DNA of 51,592 nt from Candidatus Cloacimonadota bacterium (lineage in GTDB: Bacteria > Cloacimonadota > Cloacimonadia > Cloacimonadales > JAIOQZ01), in NCBI GenBank assembly GCA_021108395.1, contig JAIOQZ010000040.1:1-51592 (forward strand), in the 5' to 3' direction. Below, piece by piece: positions 1-7,644 of the stretch. A model generated the notes under the pieces. It was not told the origin of the DNA and ran no database searches. It saw only the letters and a program-made list of their open reading frames with translations. The position numbers and the translations under genes were made by a program. Each line of letters opens with the position of its first letter. Within the stretch, counting starts at the first letter, position 1.

Positions 1-45
1 GATATTCACATGAGGCTTCGTTCGCTGAAATTTCGCCTTAGCCAT
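1..45 (-). CDS. tuf: Elongation factor Tu, N-terminal fragment (cut by window edge)
   Basis: The 15 codons visible read [15 protein letters not shown], the hallmark start of EF-Tu (usually MAK.[23 protein letters not shown]). EF-Tu is the GTPase that delivers aminoacyl-tRNA to the ribosome. The ATG at 43-45 is preceded by a strong AGGAGG site (51-56, minus strand). The rest of the gene, including the G1 loop, lies outside the window. Gln replaces the more common Glu at position 7. Identification rests on the N-terminus only, but this N-terminus is distinctive. Confidence 0.93.
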   Translation of the reverse strand, partial: [15 protein letters not shown]

Positions 46-313
46 CTCTTCCTCCTTAGTCACAAAGAACTACAATCTGTTTCAGATTTTGCTTCGGCTC
101 AGTGCATGTCGTCTAATCACAAACATATATAAACAGAACGACACATTCCTAAGCCTGTGAGTTGTCGAAATTCGTCATTCACCAAAATCTGTCAAACCTT
201 TTTTCCTTTTCGCATCATTTTTTCTATTGCGCTGATATTTCGGAAGTTAGGGTTGAGTGTCACGCGCTCAAGGTTGCGCCGTTGGTCAGTCAGGGTTCGT
301 AATCACGGATACT

Positions 314-357
314 GCGCATCCTATGTACATAAAATATTTTATGACACAAGGATGCGC
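314..357. repeat. Inverted repeat, 9-bp GC-rich arms around an AT palindrome
   Basis: Arms GCGCATCCT (314-322) and AGGATGCGC (349-357) are perfectly complementary. The 26-base interior contains the palindrome ATAAAATATTTTAT. It could be a transcript hairpin or a protein binding site in the tuf upstream region. It lacks a U-tract for an intrinsic terminator. Confidence 0.55.
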
Positions 358-370
358 CAGCATCCGCAGC

Positions 371-405
371 AAGTTTTTGATCCAAACTTTTTACAAAAAG
401 TTTGG
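371..405. repeat. Short copy of a dispersed palindromic repeat (AAACTTTTT hairpin)
   Basis: An 11-bp stem (CCAAACTTTTT at 382-392, AAAAAGTTTGG at 395-405) with a 2-base loop is preceded by AAGTTTTTGATC. Nearly the same sequence recurs at 29359-29390. The copy here sits just past the stop codon of the 1030-codon GNAT gene, so it may also act as that gene's 3' hairpin. Confidence 0.6.
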
Positions 406-418
406 TGTGTAGTATGGC

Positions 419-3400
419 TTAGTTTTCTGTATCCCACATGAGCTTTATCTGGCTCAGCGGGCGCAACTCCTCGCGGGTGAAGCGATTGTCGGTGAACACG
501 AACCAGTGGGAGGCCAGTGTGGCCTCGGCGCGGTCGGCCAAGTCAATCTTCTGTCCTGCGAAGTCGGCCAGTATGCCGCCGCTGGCGAACACCTCGCAGC
601 CGTACACGCCCAGCGGCGGCATATGCAGCATGGCGCAGCCGTCGTTTCGGGTGAAGCGCACAGGCCCGGCGGCGTTGCTGCCTATCATCCGCTTTCCTGT
701 GCGCAGCAACGAGCGGTTGCCACGGCCATCGCTCACCTCGCCCCTGCATTCACCGTCACAAGGGTTGATGAAGGCGCTGAAACCGAAACTGAGCTTGGGC
801 AGGAAGCGCCCCGTGCTCTGCCGTACGCGCACGACCGCCTGCAAAACGGGCGCGCCGGGCAGCAACAGGAAGTACTGGCTCCAGGACAGCCCCTTCCACG
901 TCTCGTTTTCCTTCACGTCCACGTCGATGCGCAGACCCTGCCAGACATTGCCGGCAGCATCAGTCACCCGCACATGCTTTGCGGAGGTCTTCTCTTCGAG
1001 CAGCCGCTGCAAACTGAGCCCGTTCGGCTGGATGCAGAGTCCGCCAGCCCAGGGTTTCCACCAGGCGCGTGCCGTGTGTTCGGGGAACGACGTATCGAGC
1101 CACTCGCGCCCGTCGTTGCGCAACGAGAACAACCCGTGCAGGAATCCTGGGGCCGCCTCGAGGCGAATCGTGCCATTGTCTGCCCAGAGGGTGTCGAGGC
1201 CTTCGCGATGGTCGTTGCCGGTTGTCACCTCGCCCCGCGTGGCAAACACCGCCGCCGTGCGCTCGGCCTGCCACACGGTGTCTTCGAGGCGCAGGCGCAG
1301 ACGGTCACTCGGCAGCGGCCTGGCCGAACGCATCCGCAGTTCGACCGGCTCGCCAGGCTCGCCTGTCTCGGCTTTCACGCTCGCCAGGCTGCCATCCTCA
1401 GTTTCGAGAGTCCAGGATCCTTGCACCTCTTCTTTATTGAACAGGCGCGCGTGCGCGTGAAGCTCATCGTTTACGAACGGACTGACAAGCTCGAGCTCAC
1501 AGGCGGCGCGTACCGTCTCTTCGGGCATCCGGCGTCCCATGGCATAGGCACGGCAGCCTTGCCAGTCGCGGAAGGCGTTCAATCCGAAGGTGACGGTGCG
1601 GCTGCGCCAGCTTTCGCCGGGCTGTAGTTCGCCTGGTTCGTAGTCGAAGAAACAGTTCCACGAGGCCTGTTTCAGCGGCTCCTCCTTTGACCAGATGACG
1701 GCGCGAGAGGTGTCATCGTCCTCGAGCCACATCCAGGGTTCGGTGAGGCGCGTGTAGTCCCACAAACCTTCGCCTTCGCTCACATCGACCGTTTTCTCGA
1801 TGATGCCCTCGGGCATGGGCAGCACCTTGGTATTCGAGCGCAACCACAGGCTGTCCATCACGTTGAGGGTGACAGGCTTGTCGCTCTCGTTGCACAGCTC
1901 GACATGACGCTCGGCCAATCCGCCCGGCAACAGGCGCATGTGCATGCGCAACGGGACTTGGGGCCAGCGCGGCGAGCGCAGCGTGATGGTCATACACACG
2001 GCCTGGTCGTCGCGGAACAGCTTAACGTCCTTCGACTCTTCCTGGCTGAACTCCTCCTCGAATGGCATACCGATTTCCGGTGGCATAAGATAGATGCACA
2101 TGTTGGCCTTCGGCAAGCGGGCGTCTGCTATCCACAGGTTGTTCACATTGTTCAAGCGGCCCAAGTGCAGGCTCCATGGCCCCTGCACCATGAAGTGGGT
2201 GTGGGGCGTCGTTCCCGTAAACGAGCCCTGCCAACCCTGCATCACTACATGCAGCGGCAGCGGAAAACGCACCTCCTCGCCGGTGTCGTCATAGCACACG
2301 ATCACTTCGGGGCGAGCGCTGTAGTGGCACGGACGGGCAAGGTGGAACCGCGTGGGCAGGCTGCGCTTCTCTTCGCTGTCGAGGCGTTCATCGATGCTCC
2401 TGGCCTCGAAGCGCACTTCGTCGGTGTCGGGCAGATCGAAGCGCACGGACAGCGCCTCTTTGCTGTTGTTGCTCAGGTCAAGCCAGCCGTCGATTGTCTG
2501 GTCGCTGTGATGCAGGTCGTGCGGTGATTGCAAATGCACCCCTACGGGGAAGCGCGGCGCTATGCCCAGGCGGAATGTCGTCTCCTGCCCGTTCACAACG
2601 ACCTTCGCCGTGATGCTGGGATGTTTAAGGCTGTCGGGGATGTGGCGCTCGATGGGCTCGATGTGGAATCGCCCCGTGAACACCTGCTCGCCACTCACCG
2701 CACCCTCGTCCCGCCAGTCGAAGCGGATGGGACCGTCGTCCATGCCCTCGAAGCGAACATTGACCGGCTCGCCGTCTTTGCTGCACACGGTGAACCTGGC
2801 CGCATAGCTGCGACCGAAAGCGAGCTTGCGGTTGTCCGCTTCGAGGCGCACGCTCCACTGGTCGGTCTCGATGCGGCACAGTCCGCGCCCACGCCGCGTG
2901 TAGTCCATCTCCAGGCGTCGTCCGTCCTTTTCCCAAGAGTAGGTGTATATCTCGAAGCCATCAACCTTGCGGCCATCCGGCTTCACGTCGATGGGACGTG
3001 CGTTGTCGGCATACCAGTCGATGGTATCGAAGAACGGCTTCACCAGCGGGTTGCTCAACACTTCTGGCATGTAGTTGACCAGGTGAGTGCCTCGGTCTTT
3101 ATCCAGCCAGAAAAAGCCGGTTTTCTTGTAGAGCGGTACAGCCTTTGTGTTGCCTGCCCAGGTGTGCAGATAGAGCACGCCATAGCCATGCTCGCAGGTA
3201 GACTGCACAGCGCGCAGCACCAATTGCTTGCCCAGCTTGCGGCCGTGCATTTCGGGGCGCACGTTCAGCATGCCCACATACAGCGCATCCGGCTCACGGG
3301 AATCGTGCATGAGGTTGCAGTAACCCAGCGTCTTCTCACCCTCGACGATTAGAAAGACGTGCATCGCGCTCGAATTCTTCTCTTCCTCGAGCACCGATTC

Positions 3401-3511
3401 AGCGGTCTTGTTGAACATTTCGCCGTTCCAGCCTTCGGAGCTTTCGTTCCACATGTCGGCAACGGCGGCAGCCCATTCGGGTGCATATTCAATCAGCTTG
3501 ATTTCTTTCAT
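419..3511 (-). CDS. GNAT acetyltransferase fused to a very long beta-rich region
   Basis: The 1030-aa product starts with a GNAT fold (about residues 3-145). The acetyl-CoA binding region reads VRPEMHGRKLGKQLV (about 84-98), followed by LHTWAGNTKAVPLYKKTGFFW, the typical C-terminal GNAT segment. Residues 170-1030 contain no motif I can name. They are rich in Trp, Arg and alternating hydrophobics and look like successive beta-sandwich or mutarotase-like domains. There is no signal peptide, so it is probably cytoplasmic. The start has a GGAG site 7 bases upstream. The GNAT call is solid, but substrate and function of the large region are unknown. It is monocistronic, with an intergenic hairpin on each side. 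Confidence 0.8.
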   Translation of the reverse strand: MKEIKLIEYAPEWAAAVADMWNESSEGWNGEMFNKTAESVLEEEKNSSAMHVFLIVEGEKTLGYCNLMHDSREPDALYVGMLNVRPEMHGRKLGKQLVLRAVQSTCEHGYGVLYLHTWAGNTKAVPLYKKTGFFWLDKDRGTHLVNYMPEVLSNPLVKPFFDTIDWYADNARPIDVKPDGRKVDGFEIYTYSWEKDGRRLEMDYTRRGRGLCRIETDQWSVRLEADNRKLAFGRSYAARFTVCSKDGEPVNVRFEGMDDGPIRFDWRDEGAVSGEQVFTGRFHIEPIERHIPDSLKHPSITAKVVVNGQETTFRLGIAPRFPVGVHLQSPHDLHHSDQTIDGWLDLSNNSKEALSVRFDLPDTDEVRFEARSIDERLDSEEKRSLPTRFHLARPCHYSARPEVIVCYDDTGEEVRFPLPLHVVMQGWQGSFTGTTPHTHFMVQGPWSLHLGRLNNVNNLWIADARLPKANMCIYLMPPEIGMPFEEEFSQEESKDVKLFRDDQAVCMTITLRSPRWPQVPLRMHMRLLPGGLAERHVELCNESDKPVTLNVMDSLWLRSNTKVLPMPEGIIEKTVDVSEGEGLWDYTRLTEPWMWLEDDDTSRAVIWSKEEPLKQASWNCFFDYEPGELQPGESWRSRTVTFGLNAFRDWQGCRAYAMGRRMPEETVRAACELELVSPFVNDELHAHARLFNKEEVQGSWTLETEDGSLASVKAETGEPGEPVELRMRSARPLPSDRLRLRLEDTVWQAERTAAVFATRGEVTTGNDHREGLDTLWADNGTIRLEAAPGFLHGLFSLRNDGREWLDTSFPEHTARAWWKPWAGGLCIQPNGLSLQRLLEEKTSAKHVRVTDAAGNVWQGLRIDVDVKENETWKGLSWSQYFLLLPGAPVLQAVVRVRQSTGRFLPKLSFGFSAFINPCDGECRGEVSDGRGNRSLLRTGKRMIGSNAAGPVRFTRNDGCAMLHMPPLGVYGCEVFASGGILADFAGQKIDLADRAEATLASHWFVFTDNRFTREELRPLSQIKLMWDTEN

Positions 3512-3554
3512 TAGAATCTCCAGGTTTGTTCATGTTGCACATCATTTGTCTGCG

Positions 3555-3587
3555 AAATAAAAGAACCCGCGGATATGGTTCCGCGGG
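3555..3587 (-). terminator. Intrinsic terminator on the minus strand, upstream of the GNAT gene
   Basis: On the minus strand, CCCGCGG (3587-3581), an 8-base loop and CCGCGGG (3572-3566) are followed by TTCTTTTATTT. It lies upstream of the GNAT start, so it must end a short transcript that begins to its right, where only a 13-codon ORF is visible, or attenuate transcription into the GNAT gene. Confidence 0.65.
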
Positions 3588-3699
3588 CTGTGTGTGCCGG
3601 AGCACAAAAATGCGGAGCCAGTATCCATGATGCTGACCCCGCGAATATATCTTAGTAAATATTCAATGAATAGTCACTACTGTTATCGCATAATCAGCT

Positions 3700-3741
3700 C
3701 TACTTCGTGTTATCACCGCTACGGAGTCGGAAATCGAACAT
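3700..3741 (-). CDS. Candidate 13-aa mini-ORF with strong ribosome binding site
   Basis: On the minus strand, AAGGAGG (3747-3753) is followed by two ATGs. The second (3739-3741) has ideal spacing and encodes MFDFRLRSGDNTK. The reading frame stops about 110 bases before the intrinsic terminator at 3555-3587. Ribosome binding site, short ORF and terminator together look like a leader-peptide or small-protein unit. There is no family match I know of. Chance occurrence cannot be excluded. Confidence 0.3.
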   Translation of the reverse strand: MFDFRLRSGDNTK

Positions 3742-3887
3742 CATTGCCTCCTTCGATATTTAGTGCGTCAATCAATACAAAATATGTTTTTGCTGGCAAG
3801 ATATTTTTCCCAAAGCAAGGTAATCGTTCGATTTCGTTGACAGCCCATGCAGCGAGAACATACATTTGCCTTGATAAAGGAGGCCAA

Positions 3888-3968
3888 ATGCGCATTACCT
3901 TCAGAAGCAAACACTGGCCGGGCAGAAACGCCCTTCTCGCCGGTTTGGAGTGGCTGCATGGGCAGTGA
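3888..3968 (+). CDS. Candidate 26-aa leader ORF overlapping the methyltransferase start
   Basis: AAAGGAGG at 3878-3885 sits just before the ATG at 3888, the best ribosome binding site near the methyltransferase. The frame encodes a 26-aa peptide, starting MRITFRSKHWPGRN and ending EWLHGQ. Its stop (3966-3968) overlaps the methyltransferase start (3958) by 11 bases. The methyltransferase ATG has no good site of its own, so translational coupling is plausible. Alternatively, a frameshift could join the two into one longer protein. Confidence 0.4.
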   Translation: MRITFRSKHWPGRNALLAGLEWLHGQ

Positions 3969-4683
3969 ATACCGCCCCACCGCCAGTTGGTATGACGTTC
4001 TCTATGAGAGCAAGGACTACGCCGCCGAGAGCAGCCTCCTGCTCGACCTGCTGCGCGAACGCGGCGTGACGTGCGGCAGCCTGCTCGATGTCGCCTGCGG
4101 CACAGGGCGGCATCTCGAACACCTGGGGCAACACTTTTCCAGCGCCGCCGGACTCGACATCTGCCCAGAACTGCTCGAATTCGCCCGCCGGCGCAACCCT
4201 GGCCTCACGTTCTACCAGGCCGACATGACCGACTTCGCCCTGGGGAGCAGCTTCGATGTCATCACCTGCCTGTTCAGCGCCATCGGCCACATGGTGAGCC
4301 TCGATATGTACGCCGACGCGCTACGCTGCTTCCACAAGCGCCTCGAGCCAAGCGGCTGGCTGCTCATCGAGCCGTGGATCGAGCCAGACTCCTGGCGCGC
4401 AGGCACGGTGCATATGCAGACGGTGGACCGCCCTGAACTGAAAATTGCGCGGGTGAGCAACAGCGGCCCGCCTGTTTCGCGGGGCGGCGCCCTGCTGTCC
4501 GTGTTCGACCTGCATCATCTCATCGCAACACCCCAGGAAACGCGGCACATCGTCGAGCACTTCGAGATGGCGCTGTACACCCGGCAGGAACAGCTCGACC
4601 TGTTCGAGCGCGAGGGCTTTGAGTCCGAGTGGATCGAGCCGGGATTGACGGGGCGCGGTCTGCTGCTGGGTAAGAAGCAATAG
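3958..4683 (+). CDS. Class I SAM-dependent methyltransferase
   Basis: The 241-aa product shows Rossmann methyltransferase motif I, LLDVACGTGRHLEHL (about residues 42-56). Motif II follows (AAGLDICPELLEFARRR), then an acidic post-motif (FYQADMTDF) and ITCLFSAIGHM. This matches the methyltransferase type 11/25 group, which uses S-adenosylmethionine. The substrate cannot be told from sequence. I start it at the ATG at 3958 because residues MGSEYRPTASWYDVLY match the usual N-terminus of this family (a YDxLY helix). It forms an operon with the radical SAM gene 4 bases downstream. Confidence 0.85.
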   Translation: MGSEYRPTASWYDVLYESKDYAAESSLLLDLLRERGVTCGSLLDVACGTGRHLEHLGQHFSSAAGLDICPELLEFARRRNPGLTFYQADMTDFALGSSFDVITCLFSAIGHMVSLDMYADALRCFHKRLEPSGWLLIEPWIEPDSWRAGTVHMQTVDRPELKIARVSNSGPPVSRGGALLSVFDLHHLIATPQETRHIVEHFEMALYTRQEQLDLFEREGFESEWIEPGLTGRGLLLGKKQ

Positions 4684-4687
4684 CGAT

Positions 4688-5869
4688 ATGCCAGTAACGC
4701 GGGTGGAGGTGAAAACCGTGCTGCGGCGCCACAAGCTGCCCGACTCCTACTTTGTCAGCCGGTTCGCCGCCGCGCCCTATCGCGCCTGCGCCCATGCCTG
4801 CAAATACTGCGACGGGCGCGCCGAGAAATACTGGGTCGAGGGCGACTTCGAACGGGACATCGTTGTGCGGGCAAACTTCGCAGAAGTGTTCGAGCGGGAG
4901 GTGCGCAAGCTGCGCGAGCGCGGCATCGTCATGTTCGGCTCCGGCGTCACCGACTCCTACCAGCCGGTCGAGGCCGACGAAGGCCTCATGCGCCGCGCCG
5001 CCCAAATCCTGCTGGAAGCCGAGCTGCCCGCCATGGTGATGACCAAATCGGCGCTGGCGCTGCGCGATCTCGACCTGTGGAGCGAACTGAACAGCCGAGC
5101 GGGGTTCACGCTGCTGATGACCATCGTCACGTTAGACGAGGATGTGCGCCGTGCCTTCGAGCCGAACGCGTCACCCATACAGGCGCGGCTCGATACGCTA
5201 CGCGCCTTCAAGCAGGCCGGTTGCGGCGTTGGCGTGATGGCCATGCCGCTGCTGCCCTGGCTGGGCTACGATCCCGACCATCTCGAACCGCTGTTCGGCG
5301 CCTTCGCCGACATCGGCGTGGACGTTGTGCTACCCGGCGGACTCACCCTGCGGCCTGGACGACAGAAAGACACCTTCCTCGCCACCCTGAACCAATTCGC
5401 CCCTGAGCTGCTGCCGCGCTACAAAGAACTCTACCGTGAGAACCGCCCCAGCGGAACGCCGCTCGCGTCTGTCAGCGCCGAACGGCGCAAGGAATGTCAG
5501 GCCATTCTCGACCGTCTGGGACTGAACACCCGCCTGCCGCACCGTCTCTACCGCGACCGCCTGTCGCTCGCCGACGAGCTATACGTCCTCACCGGCCACA
5601 TGCATCAGCTTTTCGGCCATCATGACACGAAGACGCTGACCGCCGCCCGCAACCGCTACCGCGACTGGCTGCTCGAACATCGCGGCTACATCGCCAGGCG
5701 GCGCAACTTGCACTATAGCCTGCTGGACACGCAACTGCGCGATGAGTTCGCCAGTGGCCGCTTTCGCGCCGTCCTGCGCAATGACCGCCTGTTTGACTTC
5801 CTCTCACAGCGCGTTCTGCATGATAAAACCTACGACTATCTCAACCGACAATGGGGGAACAATGTCTGA
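4688..5869 (+). CDS. Radical SAM protein, spore photoproduct lyase-like (SplB/COG1533)
   Basis: The 393-aa product carries the radical SAM cluster motif CxxxCxxC as CAHACKYC (about residues 36-43), preceded by FAAAPYRACAH as in the SPL-like family. Then come FGSGVTDSYQPVEAD and VMTKSALALRDLDL, typical beta-strand segments of the COG1533 TIM barrel. True spore photoproduct lyases repair UV-damaged thymine dimers. COG1533 members in non-sporulators have unproven functions, so repair is only a possibility here. The gene follows the methyltransferase by 4 bases and overlaps the next gene by 8, so these three are co-translated. Confidence 0.85.
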   Translation: MPVTRVEVKTVLRRHKLPDSYFVSRFAAAPYRACAHACKYCDGRAEKYWVEGDFERDIVVRANFAEVFEREVRKLRERGIVMFGSGVTDSYQPVEADEGLMRRAAQILLEAELPAMVMTKSALALRDLDLWSELNSRAGFTLLMTIVTLDEDVRRAFEPNASPIQARLDTLRAFKQAGCGVGVMAMPLLPWLGYDPDHLEPLFGAFADIGVDVVLPGGLTLRPGRQKDTFLATLNQFAPELLPRYKELYRENRPSGTPLASVSAERRKECQAILDRLGLNTRLPHRLYRDRLSLADELYVLTGHMHQLFGHHDTKTLTAARNRYRDWLLEHRGYIARRRNLHYSLLDTQLRDEFASGRFRAVLRNDRLFDFLSQRVLHDKTYDYLNRQWGNNV

Positions 5870-6314
5870 CAAAACCATGCGTGTGCAATCCTTTGAATCC
5901 GCAACCGACAGCCTGGGACTGACAAAGCGCCAGGTGAAACGCTATAGCTTGGACCTGCTGCCGCGCATCATCGCCCGGCTGGAAGAAAACGCGCCCGAGT
6001 GCGAAACCTGCCGTCAACTGGCGCAGGACAGCGACTATATGCTGAGTCTGCTCCCACAAATCCCGAACAGCAGAGCGGAGCGTCGAACCTTCAAACGCCG
6101 GTTGAAAAAGATGGAGAACCATCTGCTGAAAGCGCACCGAATCGTGCGTGAGGGGTATTATCTTGCCATCTGTGCCGGTATTGGCGCCAGCTTCGGCGCA
6201 GCGCTCATTGCGGCTACCGACAACCCCGGCTTCGTCGGAGTCGGCGTTGCCCTCGGCGTCGGCATAGGAGCCACGCTGGATAAGAAAGCCCGCGACGAGA
6301 GCCGCGTCCTGTAG
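5862..6314 (+). CDS. Hypothetical protein with C-terminal glycine-rich membrane hairpin
   Basis: The product is 150 aa. Residues 1-95 are charged and helical, with one CETC pair (about 46-49). Residues 100-140 contain two Gly/Ala-rich hydrophobic stretches (AICAGIGASFGAALIAA and GFVGVGVALGVGIGATL), a glycine-zipper-like membrane hairpin. The ATG at 5862 overlaps the radical SAM stop and follows a GGGGG ribosome binding site. I do not recognise the family. Tight coupling to the radical SAM gene suggests a membrane anchor or partner. Confidence 0.7.
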   Translation: MSDKTMRVQSFESATDSLGLTKRQVKRYSLDLLPRIIARLEENAPECETCRQLAQDSDYMLSLLPQIPNSRAERRTFKRRLKKMENHLLKAHRIVREGYYLAICAGIGASFGAALIAATDNPGFVGVGVALGVGIGATLDKKARDESRVL

Positions 6315-6323
6315 GCATCGCCC

Positions 6324-6357
6324 TATAAAAAGCGCCGCAGGTTATCCCAGCGGCGCT
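6324..6357 (-). terminator. Terminator closing the pilus operon (possibly bidirectional)
   Basis: The perfect 8-bp stem AGCGCCGC/GCGGCGCT (6331-6338 and 6350-6357) is followed on the minus strand by a TTTTATA tract. It ends pilC transcription. It may also stop the convergent plus-strand operon, although the plus side has no U-run. Confidence 0.8.
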
Positions 6358-6379
6358 CACTATTACTTGATTACTTGGG

Positions 6380-7633
6380 TTACTTCATACCGGAGCTGAT
6401 GGCCAGTCCCAGGTTGAAGATGGGCAGATAGACCACCACGATAATGGTTCCCACCACGCCCGCCATGAGAATGATGAGGATGGGCTCGATGAGCGACGTA
6501 AGGCGCTCGATCACGGCATCCACCAGCTTCTCGTAGAACTCGGCGGCCTTGCCGAGCAGTCTGTCCATATCGCCTGTTTCCTCACCCGTAGCCATGAGCT
6601 GCAGCAACGTGGGCGGGAAGACCTTGGTGCGCCGGAACGCTCCGGCGACGCTGTAGCCTTCCTTCACCATCACGCGCGACCTGCGCACAGCCGACTCGAT
6701 CACGGCATTCTGAACCACGTTCTCCACCAGTTCCATCGTTTCCATGATGGGTACGCCGGCGGCCATCAGGATACTGAATGTGCGGGCGAACTTGCTGATG
6801 ATCGAGTTGAGCACCAGGCCTCCCAGTATCGGCATCTTGATGAGGAACGTATCGAGAATGAAGCGCCCTCTGTCTGTGAGGTAGATGAGAAAGAAGAGCG
6901 CCAAGGTCACAAACACAATCGCGAACGACAGGATGACGTTGTTGCGAATGAAGTCTGAGATGGTGATGGCGATAAGCGTGGGCGCCGGCAAGTCGGCGTG
7001 GAACCGCGAATAGACCTCGCCGAACATGGGGATGATGTAGTAGAACAATCCCCACACCACCAGAGTCAGGAATATCAGGATGAAGATAGGATAGGCCATG
7101 GCCGAGCCGACCTTGCGGCGCGTATCCTCGATCTTTTCGAGATAATCCGACAGCTCGTCGAGCACGGTGTGCAAGGTACCCGACACCTCACCGGCCTTCA
7201 CCAGTGAGACGTACAGTGAGTTGAACACACCAGGGTGCTGCTCCATCGCCTCAGAAAGGCTGAAGCCCTTTTTGATGTCGTCGGACAGCTTACGGAGCAC
7301 ACGGCGGAACTTCTTGTTCTTCTCCTCTTTTTCAAGATCATGCAGCGACTTCTCGATGGTGAGGCCGGCCGAGAACATCGTGGACATCTGGCGTGTGAAA
7401 AACACCAGTACCTTGAGCCCTACGCCTGTGCGCCACTTGTAGAAGGTGAGCATGAGCTTGTCGAAGAGGGTCAGTTTACCCGAGAAGGCGCCTTCTGAAG
7501 CGCTCTTCACGGATATAATCGTACCGCCTTCTTTGGCCAGCTTTTCGATCGCTTCGTCCAGGGTGCTGGCCTTTATCAGGCCTTCAAGCCTGGCGCCTTT
7601 GCCATCCTTGATCAGATATTGAAAGGTTGCCAT
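6380..7633 (-). CDS. pilC: Type IV pilus inner-membrane platform protein PilC/GspF
   Basis: The 417-aa length is typical of PilC (about 400 aa). It has two GspF repeats (about residues 73-195 and 275-398), each with the family pattern of an FxRxLxxxxxxG-type helical domain followed by a transmembrane segment. FILIFLTLVVWGLFYYIIPMF and the C-terminal MAGVVGTIIVVVYLPIFNL are clear membrane helices. It is the platform on which PilB and PilT act to add or remove pilins. It is the last gene of the operon, 11 bases after pilB. Confidence 0.95.
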   Translation of the reverse strand: MATFQYLIKDGKGARLEGLIKASTLDEAIEKLAKEGGTIISVKSASEGAFSGKLTLFDKLMLTFYKWRTGVGLKVLVFFTRQMSTMFSAGLTIEKSLHDLEKEEKNKKFRRVLRKLSDDIKKGFSLSEAMEQHPGVFNSLYVSLVKAGEVSGTLHTVLDELSDYLEKIEDTRRKVGSAMAYPIFILIFLTLVVWGLFYYIIPMFGEVYSRFHADLPAPTLIAITISDFIRNNVILSFAIVFVTLALFFLIYLTDRGRFILDTFLIKMPILGGLVLNSIISKFARTFSILMAAGVPIMETMELVENVVQNAVIESAVRRSRVMVKEGYSVAGAFRRTKVFPPTLLQLMATGEETGDMDRLLGKAAEFYEKLVDAVIERLTSLIEPILIILMAGVVGTIIVVVYLPIFNLGLAISSGMK

Positions 7634-7644
7634 ACGATATTCCT

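Larger units (their letters stand above)
46..418. other. Intergenic region upstream of tuf and downstream of the GNAT gene
   Basis: About 370 bases without a convincing gene. It holds the tuf ribosome binding site, an AT-rich stretch around 125-135 that could contain the tuf promoter, and two inverted repeats listed separately (314-357 and 371-405). No tRNA was recognised here, although tRNA genes often precede tuf. An open frame at 157-441 looks like chance: it has no ribosome binding site and its product is low in recognisable features. Confidence 0.5.

Noticed and set aside
46-418. tRNA genes before tuf
   Set aside because: A GGTTCG-like string at about 293-298 is not supported by a cloverleaf or by stems on either strand.
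438-1460. Long plus-strand open frames (340 and 373 codons) across the GNAT gene
   Set aside because: They are antisense to the real 1030-codon gene, have no ribosome binding site and give biased composition; GC-rich DNA produces such frames.
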